A DNA stretch of 53,798 bases from Methylorubrum aminovorans (GTDB lineage: Bacteria; Pseudomonadota; Alphaproteobacteria; Rhizobiales; Beijerinckiaceae). Location of the stretch: contig NZ_BPRC01000028.1 of NCBI RefSeq assembly GCF_022179725.1, positions 1-53,798 on the forward strand. The letters are read 5' to 3'. The translations under genes were made by a program, and so were the position numbers. Each line of letters opens with the position of its first letter. Position 1 is the stretch's first letter. Under the pieces are notes generated by a model, which did not search any database, was not told the DNA's origin, and saw only the letters and a program-made list of their open reading frames with translations. This document shows positions 41,091 to 49,312 of this stretch, in pieces.

Positions 41091-41693
41091 ATGCGGATCA
41101 TTCTGCTCGGACCGCCGGGAGCAGGTAAGGGCACACAGTCCGAGCGTATCGTGGAGCGCTATCGCGTCCCGCAATTGTCGACGGGCGACATGCTGCGCGC
41201 GGCGGTGGCCGCCGAGACGCCGGTAGGGCTCGAGGCGAAGTCGATCATGGAGAGCGGCGGCCTCGTGCCGGACGCGGTCGTGGTCGGCATCGTCGCCGAC
41301 CGCATCGAGGAGGCGGATGCCAAGAACGGCTTCATCCTCGACGGCTTCCCGCGAACGGTCGAGCAGGCCAAGGCCCTCGATGCCATGCTGGCGGAGAAGG
41401 GCATCGCCCTCGACGCGGTGGTAGAGTTCGTCGTGGACGAGAACGCCCTCGTTGGCCGCATCGCCCGGCGCGCCGAGGAGACCGCCGCCCGCGGCCAGCC
41501 GGTGCGCAAGGACGACACGCCGGAGGTCTTCAAGACCCGCCTCGACGCCTACAAGCGGCAGACCGCGCCGCTCTCGGACTACTACGCCGGCACCGGCCTG
41601 CTGCGGAAGATCGACGGCATGAAGCCGATCAACGACGTGACCGGAGACGTGACCGGGCTGCTTGACGGCTTCCGCGAGACGGCGACGTCCTGA
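41091..41693 (+). CDS. adk: adenylate kinase, short-LID form
   Basis: 200 residues; interconverts ATP + AMP and 2 ADP. P-loop GPPGAGKGTQ (residues 7-16), AMP-binding LSTGDMLRAAV and the DGFPRT motif. The LID between RRAEETAARGQ and DDTPEVFKTRL is the short type without zinc cysteines, as in other alphaproteobacteria. A terminator follows the stop. Confidence 0.97.
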   Translation: MRIILLGPPGAGKGTQSERIVERYRVPQLSTGDMLRAAVAAETPVGLEAKSIMESGGLVPDAVVVGIVADRIEEADAKNGFILDGFPRTVEQAKALDAMLAEKGIALDAVVEFVVDENALVGRIARRAEETAARGQPVRKDDTPEVFKTRLDAYKRQTAPLSDYYAGTGLLRKIDGMKPINDVTGDVTGLLDGFRETATS

Positions 41694-41719
41694 ACCGTTG
41701 CACTGGACGACGATGGTCG

Positions 41720-41751
41720 AGCCCGCTCCCGTTCCGAGGGGCGGGCTTTTT
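41720..41751 (+). terminator. intrinsic terminator after adk
   Basis: GCCCGCTCCC and GGGGCGGGC form a GC-rich stem (one bulge), followed directly by TTTTT. It separates the rplN-adk block from rpsM onward, where a new promoter is seen. Confidence 0.75.
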
Positions 41752-41803
41752 CATGTGATGCCCTGGGCTGCCGCCTGCCACGCGCACATCGGTTTGCAAA
41801 GCG

Positions 41804-41832
41804 TTGACAAGTCGGCGGGGTCGCGCTAGGCG
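41804..41832 (+). promoter_or_regulatory. promoter upstream of rpsM
   Basis: TTGACA at 41804-41809, a 17-base spacer, and TAGGCG at 41827-41832. The -35 hexamer and spacing are ideal; the -10 is weaker. Its place after the adk terminator and 160 bases before rpsM fits a promoter for rpsM-rpsK-MBL-rpoA-rplQ. Confidence 0.6.
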
Positions 41833-41994
41833 GACCCCCTTCGTCCAAGCGGGATGTGGTTCGGGGCACCTCTGAGAGGCTGCTTGCGGACCGATTTGTC
41901 GTTTCGGGCGGGCGCGCAGGGGCCGGCCTCCACCGGACGCGCGCTTATCCTTGTGTGATGGCGGGCCAGTGTCCCGCCCCATGGAGAGAACATC

Positions 41995-42363
<369 letters not shown>

Positions 42364-42531
42364 TCTGGCATTGGGCGGCCGTGCTTCGCTCGGCCGTCTT
42401 TCCGTCGCGTCGAGTTTTCCTCGACGTCGGCAATCGGTCGGGACGGATCTGCACGCCAGCCGCGCCCGAGTGACAAAAGAATCCCGAGCGCCTGGAAATA
42501 CGGGCGTGATTGAAGGACCAGCGAGAACAAG

Positions 42532-42921
42532 ATGGCTAAGGAACCGACCCGCGTCCGCCGCCGCGAACGCAAGAACATCGTCTCCGGCGTGGCGCATGTG
42601 AACGCCTCGTTCAACAACACGATGATCACCATCACCGACGCGCAGGGCAACACGATCTCGTGGTCGTCCGCCGGCGCCATGGGCTTCAAGGGCTCGCGCA
42701 AGTCGACCCCGTACGCCGCGCAGGTCGCCGCCGAGGATGCCGGCCGCAAGGCTGCCGAGCACGGCATGCGCACTCTCGAGGTCGAGGTCTCGGGCCCCGG
42801 ATCGGGCCGTGAGTCGGCGCTGCGCGCGCTTCAGGCCGCGGGCTTCACTGTGACCTCGATCCGCGACGTCACCTCGATCCCGCATAACGGCTGCCGGCCG
42901 CGCAAGCGTCGCCGCGTCTGA
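42532..42921 (+). CDS. rpsK: 30S ribosomal protein S11 (uS11)
   Basis: 129 residues; HVNASFNNTMITITDAQGNT and SVTSIRDVTSIPHNGCRPRK-type C-terminus (TSIRDVTSIPHNGCRPRKRR) are diagnostic. The gap to rpsM is 168 bases and contains two hairpins (CGGCCG...CGGCCG at about 42373 and GTCGAG...CTCGAC), unusual for adjacent ribosomal genes. Confidence 0.97.
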   Translation: MAKEPTRVRRRERKNIVSGVAHVNASFNNTMITITDAQGNTISWSSAGAMGFKGSRKSTPYAAQVAAEDAGRKAAEHGMRTLEVEVSGPGSGRESALRALQAAGFTVTSIRDVTSIPHNGCRPRKRRRV

Positions 42922-42958
42922 TCTGACGGACCCGGAGCCCCCTCGAACGGAGAAGCCC

Positions 42959-43840
42959 ATGGCGGACGGATCGAAGCCCCTCCCCGGCGCGCTGCGTTGG
43001 AACCTCGGCGACCTCACGGTCACCGCGCTCAATGATGGCTGGTTTCAGGGCTCCCTCGATCTCGTCACGGGCATCTCCAAGGAGGAGGCCGGCGCGCTCC
43101 AGCGCGGGGGCTTCCGTTCCGAGGCTCCGGTCGTCACGCTCAACGCCTTCCTCGTCACGGGCACCGGCCGCAAGCCGGTGCTAATCGACTCGGGCTACGG
43201 CCATTTCGGTCCTGCCACGATGGGCCGGGTGCCCGCGGCCCTCGCGCTCACCGGCGTCAAGCCGGAGGAGATCGAGACTGTGCTCCTCACCCACCTGCAT
43301 CCCGACCATGCGGGCGGGCTGGTGAACGAGGACGGCAGCGCGGCCTATCCGAACGCGGAACTCGTGGTCCATGCCACGGAGGCCGCGCATTGGCTCCCGG
43401 ACGAGGCACTCTCGCGGGCGCCGGATGAGGCGAAGCCGTATTTCGAGAACGCTCGCAAGGCGGTCTCGCCCTACGCTGCCCGACTGCGCAAGCACGAGGG
43501 CGGCGAGCTGGTGCCCGGCATCACCGCCGTGCCGCTGCCCGGCCACACACCGGGCCATTGCGGCATGCGGATTGTATCGGGGGACAAGTCCCTGCTGATG
43601 TGGACGGATGTCGTGCATATGCCGGCGATCCAGTTCAAGCAGCCGGAGGCGGGCGTCGCCTTCGACGTCGACGGGGATCAGGCGCGCGCCACCCGCAAGC
43701 GCGTGCTCGACGAAGTGGCGAGCGAGAAGACCTTCATCGCCGGCTCGCATCTTGAGTTCCCGGCGCTCGGATACGTCGCGCGCGATGGCGCCGGCTACAG
43801 TTTCGTCCCCGCCCTCTGGGTGGCCGGCGAAGAGCACTGA
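42959..43840 (+). CDS. MBL-fold metallohydrolase inserted between rpsK and rpoA
   Basis: 293 residues. Zinc motif HLHPDH (112-117), a second His in LPGHTPGHCG, an Asp in MWTDVVH and a final His in GSHLEFPALG make a complete binuclear site. The layout is that of the lactonase/methyl parathion hydrolase-like class, so lactone (including acyl-homoserine lactone) or ester hydrolysis is possible, but the substrate is not determinable. GGAGAAG precedes the ATG; 37 bases separate it from rpsK and 96 from rpoA, all on one strand, so it is very probably cotranscribed with ribosomal genes. Confidence 0.92.
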   Translation: MADGSKPLPGALRWNLGDLTVTALNDGWFQGSLDLVTGISKEEAGALQRGGFRSEAPVVTLNAFLVTGTGRKPVLIDSGYGHFGPATMGRVPAALALTGVKPEEIETVLLTHLHPDHAGGLVNEDGSAAYPNAELVVHATEAAHWLPDEALSRAPDEAKPYFENARKAVSPYAARLRKHEGGELVPGITAVPLPGHTPGHCGMRIVSGDKSLLMWTDVVHMPAIQFKQPEAGVAFDVDGDQARATRKRVLDEVASEKTFIAGSHLEFPALGYVARDGAGYSFVPALWVAGEEH

Positions 43841-43936
43841 TTTTGGGGACCGGTCCGGACGCTCTTCGAGCGCTCAAGGGCCGGCCGAAGCGCTTTCCGG
43901 GACGCCGGCGGCGCGGGTTTGGCAAGAGGTAGGATC

Positions 43937-44956
43937 GTGGTCATTCAGAAGAACTGGCAAGAGCTCATCAAGCCGAACAAGCTGCAGGTCTCCGCTGGCG
44001 ACGATCCCAAGCGGGTCGCCACCGTGGTCGCCGAGCCGCTGGAGCGCGGCTTCGGCACGACGCTCGGCAACTCGCTTCGCCGCGTGCTGCTCTCCTCGCT
44101 TCAGGGTGCCGCGGTCACCTCGGTGCAGATCGACGGCGTGCTGCACGAGTTCTCGTCGATCCCCGGCGTGCGTGAGGACGTGACCGACATCGTCCTCAAC
44201 ATCAAGACCATCGCCATCCGCTCGCAGACCGACCAGCCCAAGCGCATGACCCTGCGCAAGACGGGCCCCGGCCTCGTCACCGCGGGTGACATCGGTGCCG
44301 TCGGCGACATCCAGATCCTGAACCCCGACCTCGTGATCTGCACCCTGGACGACGGGGCCGAGATCCGCATGGAGTTCACCGTCGCCACCGGCAAGGGCTA
44401 CGTCCCGGCCGAGCGCAACCGCCCCGAGGACGCGCCGATCGGCCTGATCCCGGTCGATGCGCTCTACTCCCCGGTGACCAAGGTCAGCTACCGCGTCGAG
44501 ACCACCCGCGAGGGCCAGGATCTCGACAAGGACAAGCTGACCATGACGGTCGAGACCAACGGCGCCGTGTCGCCGGAGGATGCGCTGGCTTATGCCGCCC
44601 GCATCATCCAGGACCAGCTCCAGGTGTTCGTGAACTTCGAGGAGCCCCGCAAGGAAGAGGCCGCGCCGCTCGCGCCGCAGCTCCCCTTCAACCCGGCCCT
44701 GCTCAAGAAGGTGGACGAGCTGGAGCTGTCGGTCCGTTCGGCGAACTGCCTGAAGAACGACAACATCGTCTATATCGGCGACTTGATCCAGAAGTCGGAG
44801 GGCGAGATGCTGCGCACCCCGAACTTCGGCCGCAAGTCGCTCAACGAGATCAAGGAAGTGCTCGCCGGCATGGGCCTGCACCTCGGCATGGACGTTCCCG
44901 GCTGGCCGCCGGAGAACATCGAGGATCTCGCCAAGCGCTTCGAAGAGCACTACTGA
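43937..44956 (+). CDS. rpoA: RNA polymerase alpha subunit
   Basis: 339 residues. The N-terminal dimerisation domain includes EPLERGFGTTLGNSLRRVLL; the C-terminal domain (~250-320) has ELSVRSANCLKNDNIVYIGD and NFGRKSLNEIKEVL for UP-element and activator contact. GTG 43937 after GAGG gives the usual VIQKNWQELIKPNKL start. Confidence 0.98.
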   Translation: MVIQKNWQELIKPNKLQVSAGDDPKRVATVVAEPLERGFGTTLGNSLRRVLLSSLQGAAVTSVQIDGVLHEFSSIPGVREDVTDIVLNIKTIAIRSQTDQPKRMTLRKTGPGLVTAGDIGAVGDIQILNPDLVICTLDDGAEIRMEFTVATGKGYVPAERNRPEDAPIGLIPVDALYSPVTKVSYRVETTREGQDLDKDKLTMTVETNGAVSPEDALAYAARIIQDQLQVFVNFEEPRKEEAAPLAPQLPFNPALLKKVDELELSVRSANCLKNDNIVYIGDLIQKSEGEMLRTPNFGRKSLNEIKEVLAGMGLHLGMDVPGWPPENIEDLAKRFEEHY

Positions 44957-45182
44957 GGCGGAGCAGCCGCCGCTGGCCTGATTGGCCGGCGTTGCACGGC
45001 GTCGTCTAATCGGTCGATCCGAGCCGGCGTAATGCGTCGGCTCGACCTCCCGCCCCAGCGAAGCCGGGGCGGGCATTCCCAGAAGAATCCCGCCGCGGGG
45101 TGAAGCGGATTTCGTGAAAACGGCCTCAGGGCACTCGGCCGTACCGTGGCACGGCGGCCGTGACTGACAAGGACCAGCCACC

Positions 45183-45599
45183 ATGCGTCACTCCTATCGC
45201 GGCCGCCGCTTCAACCGCACAGCCGAGCACCGCAAGGCGATGTTCGCCAACATGTCCGCCGCGCTGATCAAGCACGAGCAGATCGTCACCACCCTGCCGA
45301 AGGCCAAGGATCTGCGTCCGGTCGTCGAGAAGCTGATCTCGCTCGGCCGCACCGACAGCGTCCATGCCCGCCGCCTCGCCATGGCCCAGATCCGCGACGC
45401 GGACATGGTCAAGAAGCTCTTCACGGTTCTCGGCCCGCGCTACCAGTCGCGTCCGGGCGGCTACTGCCGCATCATGAAGGCCGGCTTCCGTTACGGCGAC
45501 AACGCGCCGATGGCCGTCATCGAGTTCGTGGACCGCGATGTCGATGCTCGCGGGAAAGATTCCGGCCCGACTGCGGTCGAGACGGCCGAAGCTGCCTGA
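45183..45599 (+). CDS. rplQ: 50S ribosomal protein L17 (bL17)
   Basis: 138 residues starting MRHSYRGRRFNRTAEHRKAM, with IVTTLPKAKDLRPVVEKLI. Last gene of the cluster; an intrinsic terminator follows. The gap to rpoA is 226 bases, longer than usual. Confidence 0.97.
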   Translation: MRHSYRGRRFNRTAEHRKAMFANMSAALIKHEQIVTTLPKAKDLRPVVEKLISLGRTDSVHARRLAMAQIRDADMVKKLFTVLGPRYQSRPGGYCRIMKAGFRYGDNAPMAVIEFVDRDVDARGKDSGPTAVETAEAA

Positions 45600-45652
45600 A
45601 TCCGCCTGCTGCCGCAGCATAGGGCGGAACAGGTGACAATGTGATCGGTGCG

Positions 45653-45678
45653 AAAGGCGGCCCTACGGCCGCCTTTTT
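45653..45678 (+). terminator. intrinsic terminator after rplQ
   Basis: AGGCGGCC, loop CTAC, GGCCGCCT, then TTTT: a textbook rho-independent terminator closing the ribosomal block. Confidence 0.85.
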
Positions 45679-45887
45679 GCGTGTTCGCTCAAGAGAGGTA
45701 AGAACGAACATCCGAACCGGCGGTGGAGAACGCGCCGGGACACGGGCACTGGGACAATTGTGCATATGCCCCGCTGTCTCGCATCCGTTATCGTCAACGG
45801 GCGCGGCAGGGTTGAAGATCACTGGCGGAGCGCCTCCTTTTCGGCGTGGCCGGCCGGAAGGCATCGTCGAACGGCAGGATGTGAACC

Positions 45888-46352
45888 GTGAATGCTCCCA
45901 ATGAGAGCGCAGAGGTGCTGAGGGATCCGCTGCTCCTAGACAACCAGCTCTGCTACGCGCTTTACGCCGCCGCTCACCGGATGACGAAATCCTACCGGCC
46001 GATGCTGGAGCGGATGGGGCTGACTTATCCGCAATACCTCGTTCTGCTCGTGCTCTGGGAGACCGACGGGATCACCGTGTCCGAGATCGGCCGGCGCCTG
46101 CGCCTGGATTCCGGTACGCTCACGCCCGTGCTCAAGCGGCTCGAGACGAGCGGCCTCTTGAACCGCAGCCGCCGTCAATCCGACGAGCGGGAGGTCGAGA
46201 TCGCCTTGACCGATCAGGGCCGGGCGCTGCGCTCGGAGGCCGTGGCCGTCCGCCAGTCCGTCATGTGCCAGCTCAACATGTCGGAGCCCGAGATCCAGGC
46301 GATGCGCGCCGACCTGAACGCCCTCATCGAGAATCTATCGATCGCGAACTGA
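45888..46352 (+). CDS. ohrR: OhrR-type MarR family peroxide sensor
   Basis: 154 residues. LLDNQLCYALYAAAHRMTKS places the peroxidatic cysteine at C22, and C127 (SVMCQLN) matches the resolving cysteine of two-Cys OhrR proteins such as that of Xanthomonas. The winged helix has SEIGRRLRLDSGTLTPVLKR and the wing RSRRQSDEREVEI. Such repressors are inactivated by organic hydroperoxides and usually control ohr, which is not in this window. GTG start. An ACAATTGT palindrome 127 bases upstream may be part of its operator. Confidence 0.88.
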   Translation: MNAPNESAEVLRDPLLLDNQLCYALYAAAHRMTKSYRPMLERMGLTYPQYLVLLVLWETDGITVSEIGRRLRLDSGTLTPVLKRLETSGLLNRSRRQSDEREVEIALTDQGRALRSEAVAVRQSVMCQLNMSEPEIQAMRADLNALIENLSIAN

Positions 46353-46594
46353 TTGCCGAAAGGCTGCGCGAACCCGGTCGCTTTGCCGGTTAAATTTCAG
46401 TTGAGCTGCAGCCCCCGCTTCCGTTAGGGACCCATGTCGCTCGAGGTCTGGAGCGGCGGCAGCTCCGATTGCGACGACGTGCCTTCCCGTCATCAATCCT
46501 TCAAGGAAGTTTGGCCTTGTCTCCCCTCGCGCGGGGCAGACCCGGCGGCAATCGCTGAGCGCGAACTGCGCCGGCCGCAGGGCGTTTCAGATTG

Positions 46595-47053
46595 ATGACG
46601 GCGGGCCCGATCGAGAGCAGCCGCGAAGCGCGGCCCCAGGTCGGCGTGCTGCCGATGCGCCGGACGCCCGAGGGCGGAACGGAAATCCTGCTCGTCACCT
46701 CCCGCGAGACGCGGCGCTGGATCATCCCGAAGGGCTGGCCGATGAAGGGGCGCAAGCCCTTCGAGGCCGCCGCCCGCGAGGCCTATGAAGAGGCCGGCAT
46801 CGTCGGCCGCGTCGGAAAGCGCCCGATTGGCTTCTACCTCTATGAGAAGCGCCTGAAGAACCGTGACGCGGTGCTCTGCCAAGTGACGGTGTTCCCGCTC
46901 GACGTGCGCAAGCAGCTCAAGAAGTTTCCTGAGCGGGGCCAGCGAGAGGCCCGCTGGTTCTCACCGTCAGAGGCCGCCGAGATGGTCATCGAGGCGGGCC
47001 TCGCCGGCCTGATCCGCGCTGCAGGCAACCGCGATCCGAAGAAGAAGCGCTGA
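46595..47053 (+). CDS. NUDIX hydrolase, DIPP-like
   Basis: 152 residues; hydrolyses nucleoside-diphosphate-linked or inositol pyrophosphate-type substrates. The Nudix box is GWPMKGRKPFEAAAREAYEE, then AGI; the catalytic REAYEE is intact, but the first conserved Glu of G-x5-E is Arg. ATG 46595 is used; a TTG sits directly before it. The C-terminus is basic (RDPKKKR). Confidence 0.88.
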   Translation: MTAGPIESSREARPQVGVLPMRRTPEGGTEILLVTSRETRRWIIPKGWPMKGRKPFEAAAREAYEEAGIVGRVGKRPIGFYLYEKRLKNRDAVLCQVTVFPLDVRKQLKKFPERGQREARWFSPSEAAEMVIEAGLAGLIRAAGNRDPKKKR

Positions 47054-47094
47054 GGCGCTCATCAGGTCCGTGGATCGATTCCCAGCGGCCTGCA

Positions 47095-47358
47095 TCACCA
47101 GACAGGGCTTTCGGCCTTCGGCCTCTCCAGACGGAGCGGAGCGACGTAGCCTTCGGTTGGCGGCATCTCAGACGGCTTGTTGTAGGGGGTCGGTTCGAGC
47201 GGGCTCTCGATGCGCACGGTGTGTGCGACCCCGACCGCAGCCGTAGCGATCAGATTGAGAGTTAGAAAGCCGAAGCTGACGAACCTCGGAGCATTCCAGC
47301 CGTGCAACACCGCAGCGCCGGCAGCTCCGACCGCAACGAACCCAACGACTTGGTACAC
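47095..47358 (-). CDS. small membrane hypothetical protein
   Basis: 87 residues with two N-terminal hydrophobic segments (VVGFVAVGAAGAAVLHGW and FVSFGFLTLNLIATAAVGVA) and a polar Pro/Glu-rich tail. GTG 47358 follows GAGGTGATGAGGAG. No family was recognised. It converges with the NUDIX gene. Confidence 0.6.
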   Translation of the reverse strand: MYQVVGFVAVGAAGAAVLHGWNAPRFVSFGFLTLNLIATAAVGVAHTVRIESPLEPTPYNKPSEMPPTEGYVAPLRLERPKAESPVW

Positions 47359-47943
47359 CTCCTCATCACCTCTACCTGCGCGCGCTCAAACGGCACGCAA
47401 GTAACATATAGTGTGTCTTTTCAGCCGCAAGCGCAACGCGGCACACCGATACCTCGGCTGATCCAGGCCAAGGTTCAGGACGACTCCCACTGAGTGACCG
47501 GCTTTTCGCACCATCCCCTATGGTCGCAGGTGGATCATGGGATCTACGGGCCGCCGCGGTCCTTGCACGACCCGGATCGCATCCTAGGACCAAGCCTCTG
47601 CAGGTCCTCACCACAGTCATCGAAGAGCGGCGCCTCCTTGCCGGCTCGCCTGGACGGCCCTGAGGCGAGGCCGACGATCCGCCGGCCGATGCGATTGCAC
47701 CTGACGCCTGCTTTGCCGAGGACGGCCAAGGCTGCAGCTGCCATGATCCGATCGTTTGAGACCGCGGCCGTGGTGGGCCGCGCGAGACACCGGACCCTTT
47801 CCTCGCTGAACGCCGCGCTGCCGCCTTCGGATCGGGTGACGAGGGCCTCAGCCGCCTCGCCACGAAGGCGAGGGCCTTGCCGCATAGGGTAACGAGCCGA
47901 CGATGCCAGGGCACGTCCGCATTCGGGATCTCTACCGCTTCGT
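47359..47943. other. gene-poor region near right rearrangement border
   Basis: 585 bases. A minus-strand frame from 47885 to 47544 (113 residues, MRQGPRLRGEAAEALVTRSE...) is open, but it has no ribosome site and a composition that could be chance, so it is not called. About 47390-47420 is AT-rich and may hold the promoter of the small membrane gene. Confidence 0.4.
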
Positions 47944-48168
47944 TCACACGCCCCCACGTGAGGCCGGCTCTCCCCCGATTTCCTTCGGACCGTTGATAAC
48001 GAGAATGAACAGCCCGTCTGCGTCGTCGCGCAGCCGGTCCATCTCGTTGAGTAGACGGTTCAGGAGAATCTCGATCCTGGGGCTGTTCATGCCCTCTCGC
48101 GAGCGACCGACCAGATCGACAACCTCCTCCACCACGATGCAGAGCTGGAGGCGCTGGGTGAGCAGCAT
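47944..48168 (-). CDS. hypothetical protein, possibly 5'-truncated
   Basis: 74 residues from ATG 48168: a helical sequence MLLTQRLQLCIVVEEVVDLV...NRLLNEMDRLRDDADGLFIL with protein-like composition. The frame stays open and protein-like upstream (FRGSIPDGIEGAFTAEEVAN) with no start codon before the terminator of rpsQ, so the present gene may have lost its 5' end at the inversion border. Confidence 0.45.
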   Translation of the reverse strand: MLLTQRLQLCIVVEEVVDLVGRSREGMNSPRIEILLNRLLNEMDRLRDDADGLFILVINGPKEIGGEPASRGGV

Positions 48169-48296
48169 GTAGCGATCGAAGTTTGCGACCTCCTCCGCCG
48201 TGAAGGCCCCTTCGATGCCGTCGGGGATCGAACCGCGAAACGTCGGCCCACAAGAATAATGGCGGGACGACGGGCGTTCAGCAACTCGAGCATTCA

Positions 48297-48331
48297 AACG
48301 GAAACGGGCGCGGAGCTTTCGCTCCACGCCC
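48297..48331 (-). terminator. intrinsic terminator after rpsQ
   Basis: On the minus strand GGGCGTGGAGC, loop GAAA, GCTCCGCGCCC (48306-48331) followed by GTTTCCGTTT. This closes the S10 block at a place where transcription normally continues into rplN. Confidence 0.8.
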
Positions 48332-48358
48332 GCTTTACAATTCGTGCTCCGAGAAGCT

Positions 48359-48625
48359 TCAGGCCGCCGTGCCGGCTGCCCCGGCCGCCGCCGCTTGATC
48401 CTCGACCAGCTTCCAGGTCTTGGTCTTGGAGTAGGGACGGGACTCCTCGATGAACACCGTTTGGCCGACCTTGGCCGTGTTGGCCTCGTCGTGCGCATGG
48501 TAGTTCTTCGAGCGGCGAACCGTCTTCTTCATCACCGGGTGGGTGAAGCGACGCTCCACCTTCACGACGATGGTCTTATCGGTCTTGTCGCTGACGACGA
48601 CGCCTTGAAGGACGCGCTTGGGCAT
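48359..48625 (-). CDS. rpsQ: 30S ribosomal protein S17 (uS17)
   Basis: 88 residues: MPKRVLQGVVVSDKTDKTIV with the OB-fold block RRFTHPVMKKTVRRSKNY and an Ala/Gly-rich tail. A primary 16S rRNA binder. It is the last gene of the minus-strand block and is followed by a terminator instead of rplN. Confidence 0.97.
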   Translation of the reverse strand: MPKRVLQGVVVSDKTDKTIVVKVERRFTHPVMKKTVRRSKNYHAHDEANTAKVGQTVFIEESRPYSKTKTWKLVEDQAAAAGAAGTAA

Positions 48626-48636
48626 GTGGAATCTCC

Positions 48637-48852
48637 TCAGGCCTTGGCCGCGTCCAGCGTCTTCTGACGCTGCAGCGTGCGGACACGGGCGATGTCGCGG
48701 CGGACCTCACGGACCCGGGCGACGTTCTCGAGCTGGCCCGTCGCGCCCTGGAAGCGCAGGTTGAACTGCTCCTTCTTCAGGCTGATGAGCTCGTCGGAAA
48801 GCTGATCCGCCGACAGAGCGCGCAGATCAGACAGTCTCTGGTCGGACTTCAT
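48637..48852 (-). CDS. rpmC: 50S ribosomal protein L29 (uL29)
   Basis: 71 residues; LRALSADQLSDELISLKKEQ and FNLRFQGATGQLENVARVRE identify it. It lies at the polypeptide exit tunnel near the SRP and trigger factor site. The AAGAGATC region precedes ATG. Confidence 0.96.
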   Translation of the reverse strand: MKSDQRLSDLRALSADQLSDELISLKKEQFNLRFQGATGQLENVARVREVRRDIARVRTLQRQKTLDAAKA

Positions 48853-48864
48853 GATCTCTTCCTA

Positions 48865-49278
48865 TCAATCAGCGATGCGCTGGATGACGCGGGTGCGCAC
48901 CGGCAGCTTCGCAGCACCGAGGCGCAGGGCCTCGCGGGCGATGTCCTCGGCAACGCCATCGACCTCGAACATGATGCGGCCGGGATGGACCCGGGCCGCC
49001 CAGTATTCGGGGGCACCCTTACCGGAGCCCATGCGGACTTCGGTGGGCTTGGCGGTGACGGGAAGATCCGGGAACACCCGGATCCACACCCGGCCCTGAC
49101 GCTTCATCTCGCGGGTGATCGCGCGGCGAGCCGCCTCGATCTGACGCGCGGTGATGCGCTCGGGCTCCAGGCACTTGAGGCCGAACTGGCCGAAGTTCAG
49201 CTCAAAGCCGCCCTTGGCCGCGCCATGGATGCGTCCCTTGAACTGCTTACGAAACTTGGTCTTCTTGGGTTGCAGCAT
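48865..49278 (-). CDS. rplP: 50S ribosomal protein L16 (uL16)
   Basis: 137 residues from MLQPKKTKFRKQFKGRIHGA; RQIEAARRAITREMKRQGRV and MGSGKGAPEYWAARVHPGRI are diagnostic. Contacts the A-site tRNA. Ends 12 bases before rpmC. Confidence 0.97.
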   Translation of the reverse strand: MLQPKKTKFRKQFKGRIHGAAKGGFELNFGQFGLKCLEPERITARQIEAARRAITREMKRQGRVWIRVFPDLPVTAKPTEVRMGSGKGAPEYWAARVHPGRIMFEVDGVAEDIAREALRLGAAKLPVRTRVIQRIAD

Positions 49279-49312
49279 GGCAGCCTCTCATCATTCTCCA
49301 GATGGCTCGCGA

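Noticed and set aside
47544..47885. 113-residue minus-strand frame
   Set aside because: Open but without ribosome site or motif; not distinguishable from chance in high-GC sequence.
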